DNA of 64,000 nucleotides from Pseudomonas guariconensis (GTDB lineage Bacteria; Pseudomonadota; Gammaproteobacteria; Pseudomonadales; Pseudomonadaceae): contig NZ_JADLJL010000008.1 in the NCBI RefSeq assembly GCF_015680235.1, positions 62,001 through 126,000 of the forward strand, read 5' to 3'. The position numbers and the translations under genes were made by a program. Numbering within the stretch: position 1 is the first letter of the stretch; every line of letters starts with the position of its first letter. Below the pieces are notes generated by a model. The model had not been told where the DNA came from, made no database searches, and saw only the letters and a program-made list of their open reading frames with translations. Shown here in pieces: positions 19,394 through 28,640 of this stretch.

Positions 19394-22300
19394 TCAACGA
19401 TCCCCGTTCTGCCGAACCTCCGAAACCCACTGTTCGCTGCGGCTATATCCACTGGTACGCAACAGCCCCAGGTCCAACGGGTTCTCGCCGTCGGCCGCCC
19501 CCTTGCCCTTGGCCAGTTCGGCGATTGCGGTGCCGAGGTCGACGGGTGAATTCGACGCATCGACCGATACATCCCGTCGATAATCGGTACCGGTCAGCGT
19601 TTCGCGCGTGATTGACGCCGCCTGCAGGTCGACCGGGCCGTTGGCTGACTGCAGGCGGGCGCCCACCAGGTGCGCATCGCCACCCACTTTCACGCCGATG
19701 CCCTCGCGACCTTTGAGGGTGGCCTGATGAGCCACGGTGTCTCGTTGCTGGTGGGACACCTCGAGCTTGAACGTCGGCGACAGGCCCGGCTCGGCCTTGC
19801 CCAGCGCCGCGCTGGTCTTCTCGCCGATCTTGCCGCTCGCAGGCCCAGCCAGGGCCTTGGCGGCGTTGGTATAGCCCTGGGGATTCTTCTCCTGGCTAAG
19901 GCGCGCATCGCCCGTCACGGTCAGGGTATCGACCCGGTCCTTGCGGCTGGCTACCAGCAGGTCGCCGCCGATATCACCCTGGATGCGTTGGGCCTCCAGG
20001 CTGGTGCCTTCGAGACGGGCATCACCCTGGCTCAGCAGGTTGATGCGGTCGGCACGCCAGGTATTGGCATTCCAGGTCTGGTTGTCTCGTTTGTCGAGGT
20101 CGACTCGGACCCTGCCGTGCAGGGCGCGGCTGTCGAGTTCGCCCTGGCTCAGGCTTATGCCGGCCCCTGCGGTGATGTCGAGGTTGTTGCGGTAGTCACG
20201 GTTGCCGGATCCCTCGAGCAACAGGCCGCCATTGAACGTCTGCACGTCGATCCGTGCCGCAGATGCCTGAAGGCCTTGAGCACGCAGGGCTATTGCTTCT
20301 CGTGCGCGGCTGCTCAAGGAGAGGGTGCCGGCACTGGTGATACGCGCATCAACGGCTTGGTCGCTGCGTTCGTCCAGCGAGCCATGGGTGAAATGACCGC
20401 CGATGCCGCCACCCTTGCTGGTACCGGTCTTGGCCGCCAGCTCCAGCCCGCCGCCGAGCCTCGCACCGCTGGCCTGGTGGGTATCACGCGCGGCCTCGAT
20501 CTGCAGCAAGCCACCACTGTCCAGGCGCACATTGGCCACGGGCGTCTCGCGGCTGCCGATGCGGGTGCCTTCGATCAGCAGGTCGCCGCCGCTGCTGAGG
20601 CTGACATCGCCCTTGGCGTCGACCTGTGCGACTTGGGCCTTGGTGTCCAGGCGTTGCTGTCGGTCCTTGTCCAGGTAGCCACGGCCGTCGATGCCGGTGC
20701 TGCCAGGACGGTTGCCGCCTTTGGCCCAACCATTGCCGGCCAGGCTCTCGGTCATTTGGCTGGTGCTGTCGGTGGCCTGGGCCAGGGTCAAGGTGCCGTC
20801 GCTGTGCAGCGATACATCGCCTTCCCCGCCGTCGATATGCGTGCCTTCGTAGCGCCCATCGCTGCCGAGTTGCACCTGGATGCCACGTTGGCCGTAGAGC
20901 GTGCCGGGGCGGGCAGTGGTGGCCCTGTCTTGTGTTTCCAGCGAGCCACCCTTGCCCGCGACCCGGGCGTTGATGTCCTGGCCGGTGCTGGTATCGACAC
21001 GCACGTCGCCGCCTACGTCCCGGCGTTTTATATCGGTTTGCGTGGTATCGGTGGCGGCGAGCATCTGGTGGCGCTCGGCCTGCAGCGTCAAAGTGCCTTC
21101 ATCGGCGCGCCATTGGGTACCCTGGTCATTGATGTCCTTGGCCCTGACCGTGACCGAGGCGCCGGATAGCTCACTGGCCTGGGCATAGCCCCGGCGCTGG
21201 TTTTCCAGGCGTAGGAGATGGTCCACGGTCACATCGGCGCCGAGGCTGGGTGCGGTCAGGGCGTCTTCCACCGATGCCTGCTGGAAACGAGCGGCTTCCT
21301 CACCCTCGACCAAGCGCTCGATCGGTCGGCTGATGTCGCGGTATTCCAGGCTGGCCCCTAGGCTGGCGCGCCAGTTGCGTGTGCCCTGCTCGCGTTCTCC
21401 GACGTTCTCGACGGCCTGGTTGTCGATTCGTTCGGCTTGCACACCCAGGGCGCCGCCGGCCTGCACGCGAGCGGCCTGGGTAAGGAGGTTGCCGGTGGCG
21501 AGCTGGATATCACCCGTGGCCAACAGTTCGCTGCGCACCGCGTTGCGGGTGGCTTCGCGGGCGGTGCTCTGCTGGTGCTGGCCGGTGAAGGCACTGCCGA
21601 GCCTGTCGATCCCGCCCGTCACCGCCAGTGCGCCTTCGATGCGGGTTTGCTCGCTGTCTGATTCACGGCTGTCGTGGGTCGCCCCCAGGGTGGTTCGCGC
21701 AGCCTGCACAGTGAGGTCGCCAGCGCTGGCCTGGACCTTGGAGCCGTTGACCTGCAGATGCCCGCCACTGGTGAGCTCGACCGTGGTGCCCTTGAGTTCG
21801 CTGGACACTTGGGTGGTTTCTCGCTCCTTCCGCCGGCTGTTGCTTACCCGGTATCCCAGGCTGGCCTCGAACTGGCGCGAGTCCGGCTTGCCGTCCTGGG
21901 CTTGCTGGGTCTGCCTGGCGCTGGCGCTGAGCCCGCGCGTCTGGCGCAGGGTCTCGGTCTGCTTGTCGGCCTGTGCGCTGTCGACCAGCAGGTCGCCCTT
22001 GGCCTCGACCTGCAACTTCCCGCCTGCGCCGAGCTTGGCGCCCTGGATACGCATCTCTTCGGCGCTGGCCAGGCGCAGGTCGCTGCTGGCGGTCACGTCG
22101 CTGACCAACAACTGCTCCTGGCGGCTGTTGCGTGTCTGCTGGGTGCCGATCAGGCCGAAAAGCTTGCTGTCGCTTTCATGCTCGGCAGTGGACAGGGTGC
22201 TGCGATCGGCCTCGATGCTCAGCAGGCCTTTCTCGCTATACAGCACCGAGTCACCCTGGCTGGCCAGGTTGCTGCCCTTGATCGTGACCTGTTCGGCGAT

Positions 22301-23920
22301 CACGCTCAGGTTGCCCTTGGCATCGAGATCGCTGCCGGCCACGGCCTGGCCCTGGCGATCATTGCCGTCGCGATTGCCGAAGAAGGTGCCGGAGACCAGG
22401 TCGCCGCGATAGTCGCGCTGGTTGCCGATCTCCTCGAGAGTGGTTGTCGTCACGGTTACCTGCTTGCCTTTCAATTGCATGTCGCCAGTGCTTTCCAGGC
22501 GGCTGCCCGTGACCGTGAGGTCGCCACCGGCATTGACCACCAGGCGCTGGCCTCGGAGCACGCTGGCCTGCGCTGTTTCCTTGGTCTGGTCGGAGTCGCG
22601 GTCGCCACGCCAGAGGTTCTTGCGATGGCGGATCTGTTCCTCGACCCGCAGGCTATCGATACCCGCTTCGATACCCAGCGCACCAGCGCTGTCGAGCCTG
22701 AGCTCGCCGGCACTGTCCAGCTCGGCGGCGCGCAGACGCATGTCGCCGCCGGCGCTCAGCGCAATGTCGCCGGCCTGCAGTTGCGTGCCTTGTTGCTTGT
22801 GGGTGGTGGTGGTCCGGGTGCGGTCGTAAGTCTCGGTGGTGACGAACCAGGCCTTGCTGTTCCATTGCTCACGGTCACGCTGGATGTCCTGCCGGGCTTG
22901 AGCGTCGAGAGTGAGCGTGTTGCCGGCCTTGATGTCGATTCGCCTGGCCTTGCCTTCGACGGCGGTCAAGGTCAGGTCATCGGCCGCCGCCAGCGACAGC
23001 TCGCCCTGGGCGCTCTGCAGGCTGGCTCGCTCGCTGCCGGTGCCGCTGATGGCCAGGTCACCGGCCGACCGGATACTGATGCCGCGCTGTGCCGAAACCT
23101 GCGTCGGCCCCATGCGCACGCCGGCGCCTTCGGCGGTGCTGACCACACGGATGCGCCCGGCACGCATGGCGCCGAATAGGTTGGCATCGATGCTGGCCGG
23201 GACGCCCGGCTGGTGCTCGAGTACATCGCCTGTACCGGCATCGATGCGGTTGCGCCCGGCAATGAGCGTGAGGTCGCCTGCAGCGGTCAGCGGGCCCTGG
23301 CTGTCGATGCGTGGGGCGACCAGGTCTAGTGCCCCTTCGCTGTTGGCCTGCCCGCCGGCGGCAACCTGCAAGCTACCACTGGCCTGCAAGGTGTCGATCA
23401 GGCGCAGTTGCTGTTCCTCGACCAGCGGGGTGCCGACCACGAACCCGGCGCGGGTCGTGTTGATGAAGCTGCCGCCATTGAGGGTAATGCCATTGGGGTT
23501 GGCCAGGATGTAGTCGGCCGGGCGACCGAAGATCTCCTGTGGGCCTTCGATCACCGATGCGTTGCGGCTGATCACTTCGTTGAGGATGGTCGAGGCGGCT
23601 TGGCCCTGGAACTGCGGGTTCGCGGCCAGGGCGCCGGCCAGTTGCGACTGGCCGGGTTGCAAGGCGTTGTTCAGCACGACACCGGGCTTGCCGACGTTGT
23701 AGTCGAGGAATTGGTTGTGCGACAGGCCCTTGGCATTCGGGGCGACGATGTCGATCACCGGCACGCCATGGCCATTGTTGACCACAGGAGTGCCGCCAGG
23801 CCCTGCGGCCGGTTGCAGAGCAGGCCCCGCCAGAGCGGCCGACGAGGTCAGCAGGGCGATGAAGATAGCCCAGCGCAAGGTATCCGGGCGTTTGGATCTA
23901 ACTTGGATGCAAGTCGTCAC
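19394..23920 (-). CDS. Two-partner secretion exoprotein TpsA, filamentous-haemagglutinin-like
   Basis: The 1508-residue adhesin-type exoprotein is secreted by its partner TpsB. It has a signal peptide (cleavage predicted after about Ala31) and a TPS domain with the signature ILANPNGITLNGG (NPNG at 141-144). A long repetitive beta-helix region follows, rich in motifs such as GDLTVTGSRLES, GTQLQAGDIALSAGGDM and SSGGDLLIEGTRIGS. No C-terminal nuclease or CDI toxin domain is seen. After the stop at 19394, high-GC3 coding continues in the +1 frame for about 28 codons (IVEGVFEMGAAWDWVG...), so a one-base frameshift in the GGGG run at 19402-19405 probably removed the native end. The ribosome site AAAGAG precedes ATG 23920. 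tpsB lies 25 bases upstream in the same operon. Confidence 0.9.
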   Translation of the reverse strand: MTTCIQVRSKRPDTLRWAIFIALLTSSAALAGPALQPAAGPGGTPVVNNGHGVPVIDIVAPNAKGLSHNQFLDYNVGKPGVVLNNALQPGQSQLAGALAANPQFQGQAASTILNEVISRNASVIEGPQEIFGRPADYILANPNGITLNGGSFINTTRAGFVVGTPLVEEQQLRLIDTLQASGSLQVAAGGQANSEGALDLVAPRIDSQGPLTAAGDLTLIAGRNRIDAGTGDVLEHQPGVPASIDANLFGAMRAGRIRVVSTAEGAGVRMGPTQVSAQRGISIRSAGDLAISGTGSERASLQSAQGELSLAAADDLTLTAVEGKARRIDIKAGNTLTLDAQARQDIQRDREQWNSKAWFVTTETYDRTRTTTTHKQQGTQLQAGDIALSAGGDMRLRAAELDSAGELRLDSAGALGIEAGIDSLRVEEQIRHRKNLWRGDRDSDQTKETAQASVLRGQRLVVNAGGDLTVTGSRLESTGDMQLKGKQVTVTTTTLEEIGNQRDYRGDLVSGTFFGNRDGNDRQGQAVAGSDLDAKGNLSVIAEQVTIKGSNLASQGDSVLYSEKGLLSIEADRSTLSTAEHESDSKLFGLIGTQQTRNSRQEQLLVSDVTASSDLRLASAEEMRIQGAKLGAGGKLQVEAKGDLLVDSAQADKQTETLRQTRGLSASARQTQQAQDGKPDSRQFEASLGYRVSNSRRKERETTQVSSELKGTTVELTSGGHLQVNGSKVQASAGDLTVQAARTTLGATHDSRESDSEQTRIEGALAVTGGIDRLGSAFTGQHQQSTAREATRNAVRSELLATGDIQLATGNLLTQAARVQAGGALGVQAERIDNQAVENVGEREQGTRNWRASLGASLEYRDISRPIERLVEGEEAARFQQASVEDALTAPSLGADVTVDHLLRLENQRRGYAQASELSGASVTVRAKDINDQGTQWRADEGTLTLQAERHQMLAATDTTQTDIKRRDVGGDVRVDTSTGQDINARVAGKGGSLETQDRATTARPGTLYGQRGIQVQLGSDGRYEGTHIDGGEGDVSLHSDGTLTLAQATDSTSQMTESLAGNGWAKGGNRPGSTGIDGRGYLDKDRQQRLDTKAQVAQVDAKGDVSLSSGGDLLIEGTRIGSRETPVANVRLDSGGLLQIEAARDTHQASGARLGGGLELAAKTGTSKGGGIGGHFTHGSLDERSDQAVDARITSAGTLSLSSRAREAIALRAQGLQASAARIDVQTFNGGLLLEGSGNRDYRNNLDITAGAGISLSQGELDSRALHGRVRVDLDKRDNQTWNANTWRADRINLLSQGDARLEGTSLEAQRIQGDIGGDLLVASRKDRVDTLTVTGDARLSQEKNPQGYTNAAKALAGPASGKIGEKTSAALGKAEPGLSPTFKLEVSHQQRDTVAHQATLKGREGIGVKVGGDAHLVGARLQSANGPVDLQAASITRETLTGTDYRRDVSVDASNSPVDLGTAIAELAKGKGAADGENPLDLGLLRTSGYSRSEQWVSEVRQNGDR

Positions 23921-23945
23921 GTTTTGTTCTCTTTGTTGTGGGTGA

Positions 23946-25625
23946 TCAGATGCTCAGGGCCCATTCCAGGACCCAGATGCCGGGCTCCAGCGACTGCCGG
24001 TTGCGGTCGCTGGCATACAGGGCGCGTTGGTAGTCGAGGCGCAGGCGGTTGCCTGGGCGCACCAGTTCGAGGCCCAGGGAGGCCCCTGCGATGCGTTGGG
24101 ACGGTGCGTTGCGGTTGAAGCGCGCCCAGCCCAGATCCAGGCCAAGCTGTGGTCGGACTTCCAGAGGCGCGGAGATGGGCAGGGGTTGGCTGAAGGTATT
24201 GCGCCATACCGCACCGCTGGTGCCGGCTACGGTGCCTTGGCGCCAACCGCGCACGGCGGAGTCGTCGCTGAGTAACAGTTGTTCGACGGCCGGCAACGCT
24301 TCGCGGCTATATTGCAGGTTCAGCTCGCCTTGCCAGCGCCAGGGCCACTGCGCAGGGCCCTGGCGCAGGTGCAGGACGTTGGCGCGGTACTTGCGAAAAT
24401 GTGCCCGTGCAGGCAGCCCAGGGACCTGGACAGGGTGTTCGGCACCGAACCAGTCCAGGCTCTGGGCGACGCCCAGGTAGGCGTTCCACAGGCCGCCGTC
24501 GAGCCATAGCAGGTTGAGCCCGGCTTCCAGGGTGGCGAGTGTCGGACTTTGCTGGAGGGTCGTGGCGCCGTCGATGCGATTGACCAGGGCCTTTCTGTCC
24601 AGGCGGGCAACCGTGCTCAGCAGGCCTTGCTGGTTGCGCCACAGCAGGCGCTCCAAGCTCACGCCCTGGAGACTGCTGGTGCCGCTGCTGACCTGCCGCC
24701 CGTTGGGCAGCGGGGCCTTGTAGCGCATCCAGCTGGCGTTCAGGGCCAATGTCCATGGGCCATAGGGCAGGGCGTAGTACAGGCTGGCGCCCTGGCTCTG
24801 CCCCGGGGCGTCGAAAACGGCCGAGACCAGGGCCAGGCGCAGGTCATCGTTCAGGCCCAGCGGGCTGTCCAGCCCCACGCCCAGGTTCAGACGGTGGCGG
24901 CCGGTCAGCTCGCTGCCGCGATTGTCCAGGCGGCTGTCCAAATGCCAGCGCGAGCCGACCTGGCGCGGCTGGATGATCACCCGCGTGCCGCCCTGCAGTT
25001 CCCCAGGCAGCAGGTCGGCGCCCAGGTCATAGGCACGCAGGCGGTTGAGTTGGTCCAGCCCCTGTTCCAGGTCAGGCAGGTACAAGGGTTTGCCGAGCAA
25101 GCCGGGAAAGGCGCCTTGCAGGGAAAGCGGCAGGTCGGCATCGGGCAGTTCGATCGACTCGACGAAGCCTTCGACGATGACGATATCCAGAGGCTGGCCG
25201 GCCTGGGGCTGCAGGGCCAGGTAGGGGCGGCTGGCGGGGTAGCCAGCCTCTATGTAGCGTTCGGTGATGGCCTTGAGCAGCCGATTGATGCCGGCCACAT
25301 CCAGGCAGGGCGCCAGCAGGGGTCGCAAGGCCCGGTCCAATGCCGCGGTCGGCACCTGCCGGTTGCCGCGCAGGCGCAGGCCGGGAATTGCCCAGCAGCG
25401 ACCGGCGGGGCGTTCATCGAGGGTCGGTTCCCTAGCCGTTCTGGGCGCTGGACGACGCTGCCATTGCTCCAGGCGTTGTTGTTGTTCCAACTGGCGCAGC
25501 GTGCGCTGCTGGTCGCGTAGCTGCTCGCTGGCTGGGTCGGTTGCCTGGGCGGGCAGCGCGGCCAGGCAGGCCAGGGGCAGCCCGACGGATAACCAGCTGG
25601 CAATACGCAACAGGAGGGTCGGCAT
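23946..25625 (-). CDS. Two-partner secretion transporter TpsB (ShlB/FhaC family)
   Basis: TpsB is a 16-strand outer-membrane barrel with two periplasmic POTRA domains that recognises the TPS domain of its exoprotein. From ATG 25625 the product is 559 residues; a TTG at 25640 could add five. It has a signal peptide (LLRIASWLSVGLPLACLAALPAQA) and a Gln/Arg-rich linker helix (about 25-60). POTRA1 contains IPGLRLRGNRQVPTAALDRAL, and POTRA2 contains LDIVIVEGFVESIEL. A barrel domain follows, with the conserved DNRGSELTGRHRLNLGVGLD and a final strand ending WVLEWALSI. It precedes tpsA, so the pair forms one operon. Confidence 0.93.
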   Translation of the reverse strand: MPTLLLRIASWLSVGLPLACLAALPAQATDPASEQLRDQQRTLRQLEQQQRLEQWQRRPAPRTAREPTLDERPAGRCWAIPGLRLRGNRQVPTAALDRALRPLLAPCLDVAGINRLLKAITERYIEAGYPASRPYLALQPQAGQPLDIVIVEGFVESIELPDADLPLSLQGAFPGLLGKPLYLPDLEQGLDQLNRLRAYDLGADLLPGELQGGTRVIIQPRQVGSRWHLDSRLDNRGSELTGRHRLNLGVGLDSPLGLNDDLRLALVSAVFDAPGQSQGASLYYALPYGPWTLALNASWMRYKAPLPNGRQVSSGTSSLQGVSLERLLWRNQQGLLSTVARLDRKALVNRIDGATTLQQSPTLATLEAGLNLLWLDGGLWNAYLGVAQSLDWFGAEHPVQVPGLPARAHFRKYRANVLHLRQGPAQWPWRWQGELNLQYSREALPAVEQLLLSDDSAVRGWRQGTVAGTSGAVWRNTFSQPLPISAPLEVRPQLGLDLGWARFNRNAPSQRIAGASLGLELVRPGNRLRLDYQRALYASDRNRQSLEPGIWVLEWALSI

Positions 25626-25643
25626 GGGGGAATTCCGCAAGGT

Positions 25644-25660
25644 GGGTACGGGAGGTACCC
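25644..25660. promoter_or_regulatory. Small dyad upstream of tpsB
   Basis: GGGTAC, five bases, GTACCC forms a perfect 6-bp inverted repeat 19-35 bases before the tpsB ATG, where it could overlap a promoter or the leader. No regulator can be named. Confidence 0.3.
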
Positions 25661-25780
25661 GATTGCGTGAATTCTAAAAATGCACCCCATTGCTTGGATG
25701 CGGTCCCGTGCCCATAGGCCTGTCGGCTGGGAGCGGATCGAATGTACGAAGCGTCTTACAGAAACGATGTCGTGTAGGAA

Positions 25781-26323
25781 TCAGGGACGAATCTCGATCA
25801 AGGTCCCGTCCTTCACCATGCTCCAGACTTCCTGCATGTCCGCGTTGCGCATGGCGATACAGCCTTCGGTCCAGTCCAGGGTGTGGAAGTACCACTCCGG
25901 GTAGTTCTCGTCGATGGGCGTCCCGTGGATCATGATCATGCCGCCAGGGTTGACGCCTTCCCGGCGGGCGCGGGCAGCATCGCTGATATTGGGGTAGGAG
26001 ATATGTATGGCCAGGTTGAAACGGTCGCTGACCTTGCGCCAGTCCAGCCAGTAGAGGCCTTCGGGGGTGCGATTGTCGCCCTCGCGTTCCTTGGTGCCCT
26101 TGGGTTGTTTGCCCAGGGAGATACGGTAGGTCTTGAGCGGCTCGCCGCGGCTGATCAGTTGCAGGCGGCGTTCGGACTTGAGCACCAGTACCTTGTCGAC
26201 CAACGGTTGGCTGGCGACCGGGGACTGCGCGGTGTCCTGCGGCTTGCGGATGATGGTCTCGGTGAAGGCCGCCTGGGACACCGACGTAACGCAAAGGCAG
26301 AAAAGGGCGAGCAACCAGCGCAT
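25781..26323 (-). CDS. L,D-transpeptidase (YkuD family), periplasmic
   Basis: The 180-residue protein has a signal peptide (MRWLLALFCLCVTSVSQA) and a YkuD domain with the catalytic motif MIHGTPID followed by TEGCIAMRNADM. The histidine and the nucleophilic cysteine are thus in place. Such enzymes cross-link peptidoglycan or attach proteins to it. ATG 26323 was chosen over the upstream frame start because the signal peptide begins there and AGGGA precedes it. Single gene, transcribed towards tpsB. Confidence 0.92.
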   Translation of the reverse strand: MRWLLALFCLCVTSVSQAAFTETIIRKPQDTAQSPVASQPLVDKVLVLKSERRLQLISRGEPLKTYRISLGKQPKGTKEREGDNRTPEGLYWLDWRKVSDRFNLAIHISYPNISDAARARREGVNPGGMIMIHGTPIDENYPEWYFHTLDWTEGCIAMRNADMQEVWSMVKDGTLIEIRP

Positions 26324-26342
26324 GAAACCGTATCCCTGAAAA

Positions 26343-26897
26343 CTAGGTGATGGACGACGAGACATTCATCGGGGGCAGGTACTCATGGCCTACCGGGTAG
26401 GACTGCCCGATGCGGTCGCGATAATAGCATTCTAGTGTGCGTGTCACGGTGCGGAAAGCCAGCTCGTCCCAAGGAATTTCATGTTCTTCGAACAAGCGCA
26501 CTTCCAGGCTCTCGATACCGACGGCGAAATCCAGGTCGGCCAGCTCGGCGCGGAAGAACACATGCACCTGGTCGATGTGCGGCAGGTCGAACAATTGGTA
26601 CAGGCTCATGTGCCCGACCCGGGCGCAGGCTTCCTCCACGGTTTCGCGACGGGCGGCTTGCTCGAGGGTCTCGCCGTTCTCCATGAAACCGGCGGGCAGG
26701 GTCCAGAAGCCACGGCGCGGCTCGATCGCACGGCGACACAGCAGCACCTGGGTGCCATGGGTGGGCAGTACGCCGGCAACGATATTGGGGTTCTGGTAAT
26801 GGATGGTCTGGCAATGGTCGCAGACATAGCGGGGGCGGCTGTCGCCCTCGGGAATGCGCTGTATCACTGGCTGGCCGCACGCGCTGCAGAATTTCAT
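26343..26897 (-). CDS. NUDIX hydrolase with N-terminal zinc ribbon
   Basis: The 184-residue protein starts MKFCSACGQPVIQRIP, then CDHCQTIHYQNP, a four-cysteine zinc ribbon of the NudC/YfcD-like type. A NUDIX box follows, spelled GFMENGETLEQAARRETVEEACARVG, which fits the GX5EX7REUXEEXGU pattern with minor variation. It likely hydrolyses a nucleoside diphosphate-X such as NADH or ADP-ribose. The start is ATG 26897. The longer open frame running back to 27422 belongs to the antisense of the next gene. Confidence 0.9.
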   Translation of the reverse strand: MKFCSACGQPVIQRIPEGDSRPRYVCDHCQTIHYQNPNIVAGVLPTHGTQVLLCRRAIEPRRGFWTLPAGFMENGETLEQAARRETVEEACARVGHMSLYQLFDLPHIDQVHVFFRAELADLDFAVGIESLEVRLFEEHEIPWDELAFRTVTRTLECYYRDRIGQSYPVGHEYLPPMNVSSSIT

Positions 26898-27030
26898 GCT
26901 TTTCTTCCTTTGAGGTACGGCTATCTTGGCGTGCCCACCACCGTGACCGCAAGCCGCCATCGGGCAGGGCTTGGGTGCGTTGCGGCTTTGGTGCATCATG
27001 CAGGGCAGGCCTTGCAATCGAGAGTGTGTA

Positions 27031-27630
27031 ATGCTGGATGAGCTTCTTCGCCGCATGAGCAACCATACCCCCGCATCACTGGAAACGGACCGACGTTTCC
27101 CCGAGGCGGCGGTCCTCTTGCCCATCACCCGTAGCGAAGAGCCCGAACTGGTGCTGACCCTGCGGGCCAAGGGCCTTTCCACCCACGGTGGCGAAGTGGC
27201 CTTCCCCGGCGGGCGGCGCGACCCGGAAGACCCGGACCTGGTGTTCACCGCGCTGCGCGAGGCCGAGGAGGAAATCGGCCTGCCGCCTGGTCTGGTGGAG
27301 GTGGTCGGCCCCCTCAGCCCGCTGATCTCCCTGCATGGCCTGAAGGTGACGCCGTTCGTCGGCGTGGTTCCGGATTTCGTCGAGTACCGCGCCAACGACG
27401 CGGAGATCGCGGCCGTGTTCACGGTGCCGCTGGCGTTTTTCCGCCAGGACCCGCGCGATCACACCCACCGCATCGATTACCAGGGCCGCAGCTGGTATGT
27501 ACCGGCCTACCGTTATGGCGAATACAAGATCTGGGGGCTGTCGGCAATCATGATCGTCGAGTTGGTCAACGTGCTGTTCGATGCCGGCATCGACCTGCAT
27601 CATCCCCCAGAGCGCTATACCCCGATCTGA
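27031..27630 (+). CDS. nudL: CoA pyrophosphatase, NUDIX family (NudL/YeaB-like)
   Basis: The 199-residue enzyme probably splits coenzyme A to 4'-phosphopantetheine and 3',5'-ADP. It shows the UPF0035-type context [19 protein letters not shown], then the NUDIX box [28 protein letters not shown] 27031 is used because MLDELLRRM matches the family start. It is divergent from the neighbouring NUDIX gene, with 133 bases between the two starts. Confidence 0.88.
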   Translation: MLDELLRRMSNHTPASLETDRRFPEAAVLLPITRSEEPELVLTLRAKGLSTHGGEVAFPGGRRDPEDPDLVFTALREAEEEIGLPPGLVEVVGPLSPLISLHGLKVTPFVGVVPDFVEYRANDAEIAAVFTVPLAFFRQDPRDHTHRIDYQGRSWYVPAYRYGEYKIWGLSAIMIVELVNVLFDAGIDLHHPPERYTPI

Positions 27631-27670
27631 GTGGGCATCCCCCGACAGCTTCAACCGTGAGGAGCGAGAC

Positions 27671-28195
27671 ATGAAATACCGCCTGGGCGACCTGCGGGTC
27701 GAGACCCATCCCAGCAGCTGGGCAGCGCCCAATGCCACGCTGATCGGCAAGGTGCGCCTGCAGGCCGGGGCCAGCGTCTGGTTCGGTGCGGTGCTGCGCG
27801 GCGACAACGAGCTGATCGACATCGGCGAAGGCAGCAATGTCCAGGATGGCACAGTGATGCATACCGACATGGGCTCGCCGCTGACGCTCGGCAAGGGCGT
27901 GACCATCGGCCATAACGCCATGCTCCATGGCTGCACGGTGGGCGACCACAGCCTGGTCGGCATCAACGCGGTGATCCTCAACGGGGCGCGCATTGGCAAG
28001 CACTGCATCATTGGCGCCAACGCGCTGATCCCGGAGGGCAAGGAGATCCCTGACGGCTCGCTGGTGATGGGTTCGCCGGGCAAGGTGGTACGCGAGCTGA
28101 CCGAGGCGCAAAAGCGCATGCTAGAAGCCAGCGCCGCGCACTACGTGCAGAACGCCGAACGCTATGCCCGTGACTTGGCGCCGCAGGATGACTGA
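27671..28195 (+). CDS. Gamma-carbonic-anhydrase-like hexapeptide-repeat protein (YrdA family)
   Basis: The 174-residue left-handed beta-helix protein has hexapeptide repeats such as [21 protein letters not shown] and [19 protein letters not shown]. The metal histidines of the gamma-carbonic-anhydrase fold appear in [17 protein letters not shown]. The start ATG 27671 is preceded by GAGGAGCGAGAC. It overlaps the next gene by eight bases. The activity of this subgroup is not settled. Confidence 0.9.
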   Translation: MKYRLGDLRVETHPSSWAAPNATLIGKVRLQAGASVWFGAVLRGDNELIDIGEGSNVQDGTVMHTDMGSPLTLGKGVTIGHNAMLHGCTVGDHSLVGINAVILNGARIGKHCIIGANALIPEGKEIPDGSLVMGSPGKVVRELTEAQKRMLEASAAHYVQNAERYARDLAPQDD

Positions 28196-28388
28196 CGTGG
28201 CTGATCGTGAACGGCCGGTCGCCTCGCCCTGCGTGAATGTCTGCGCCCTGGATGAACAGGATATCTGTGTAGGGTGCCAGCGTACGGTGGCCGAGATCAC
28301 CCGCTGGTCGCGCATGGACAACCAGGAGCGCCGGCAGGTGCTGGTGCTGTGCCATGAGCGGGCGGTGGCGGCTGGGTTGGTCATCTGA
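28188..28388 (+). CDS. DUF1289 small cysteine-rich protein
   Basis: The 66-residue protein contains [21 protein letters not shown], the Cys-x3-Cys...Cys-x2-Cys pattern of DUF1289, and then a helix with [16 protein letters not shown]. The function is unknown. Its start ATG lies within the end of the hexapeptide-repeat gene, so the two are co-translated. Confidence 0.88.
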   Translation: MTDVADRERPVASPCVNVCALDEQDICVGCQRTVAEITRWSRMDNQERRQVLVLCHERAVAAGLVI

Positions 28389-28411
28389 GGGCCGTGGTGT
28401 TCATGCGGTCC

Positions 28412-28568
28412 AATCGCGGGACAAGCCCGCTCCCACAGGGGAACCAGCGCTAGCCGCTTGTTCTTTGCGCGACAGCGCAGCCCGGAAGGGCTGGGTGATC
28501 TCCCACAGGTACGATGCATGCCACGAGGTCGTTCGGGACCTGTGGGAGCGGGCTTGTCCCGCGATGGG
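28412..28568. repeat. Two inverted REPs flanking a GGCTGGGTGATCTCCCACA module
   Basis: A REP (28412-28440) and an oppositely oriented REP (28540-28566) lie in the 252-base gap. Between them is the module GCAGCCCGGAAGGGCTGG plus TGATCTCCCACA (28477-28508). A near-copy of the module occurs next to a variant REP at 30457-30486. Confidence 0.75.
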
Positions 28569-28640
28569 GCGGGCGCAGGCAGGGGCTGCAGTTGACCTTG
28601 AAATCAAGTATTCTGTGCCGCTTGTCCAACGCGTGATCCC

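Noticed and set aside
19670..23179. Long plus-strand open frames of about 500 residues each
   Set aside because: Antisense of the tpsA repeat region; repetitive high-GC coding gives such shadows.
28569..28640. Riboswitch (preQ1) before the VUT transporter
   Set aside because: Looked for because of the queuosine link, but no preQ1-type fold or conserved A-rich tail was seen in the short leader.
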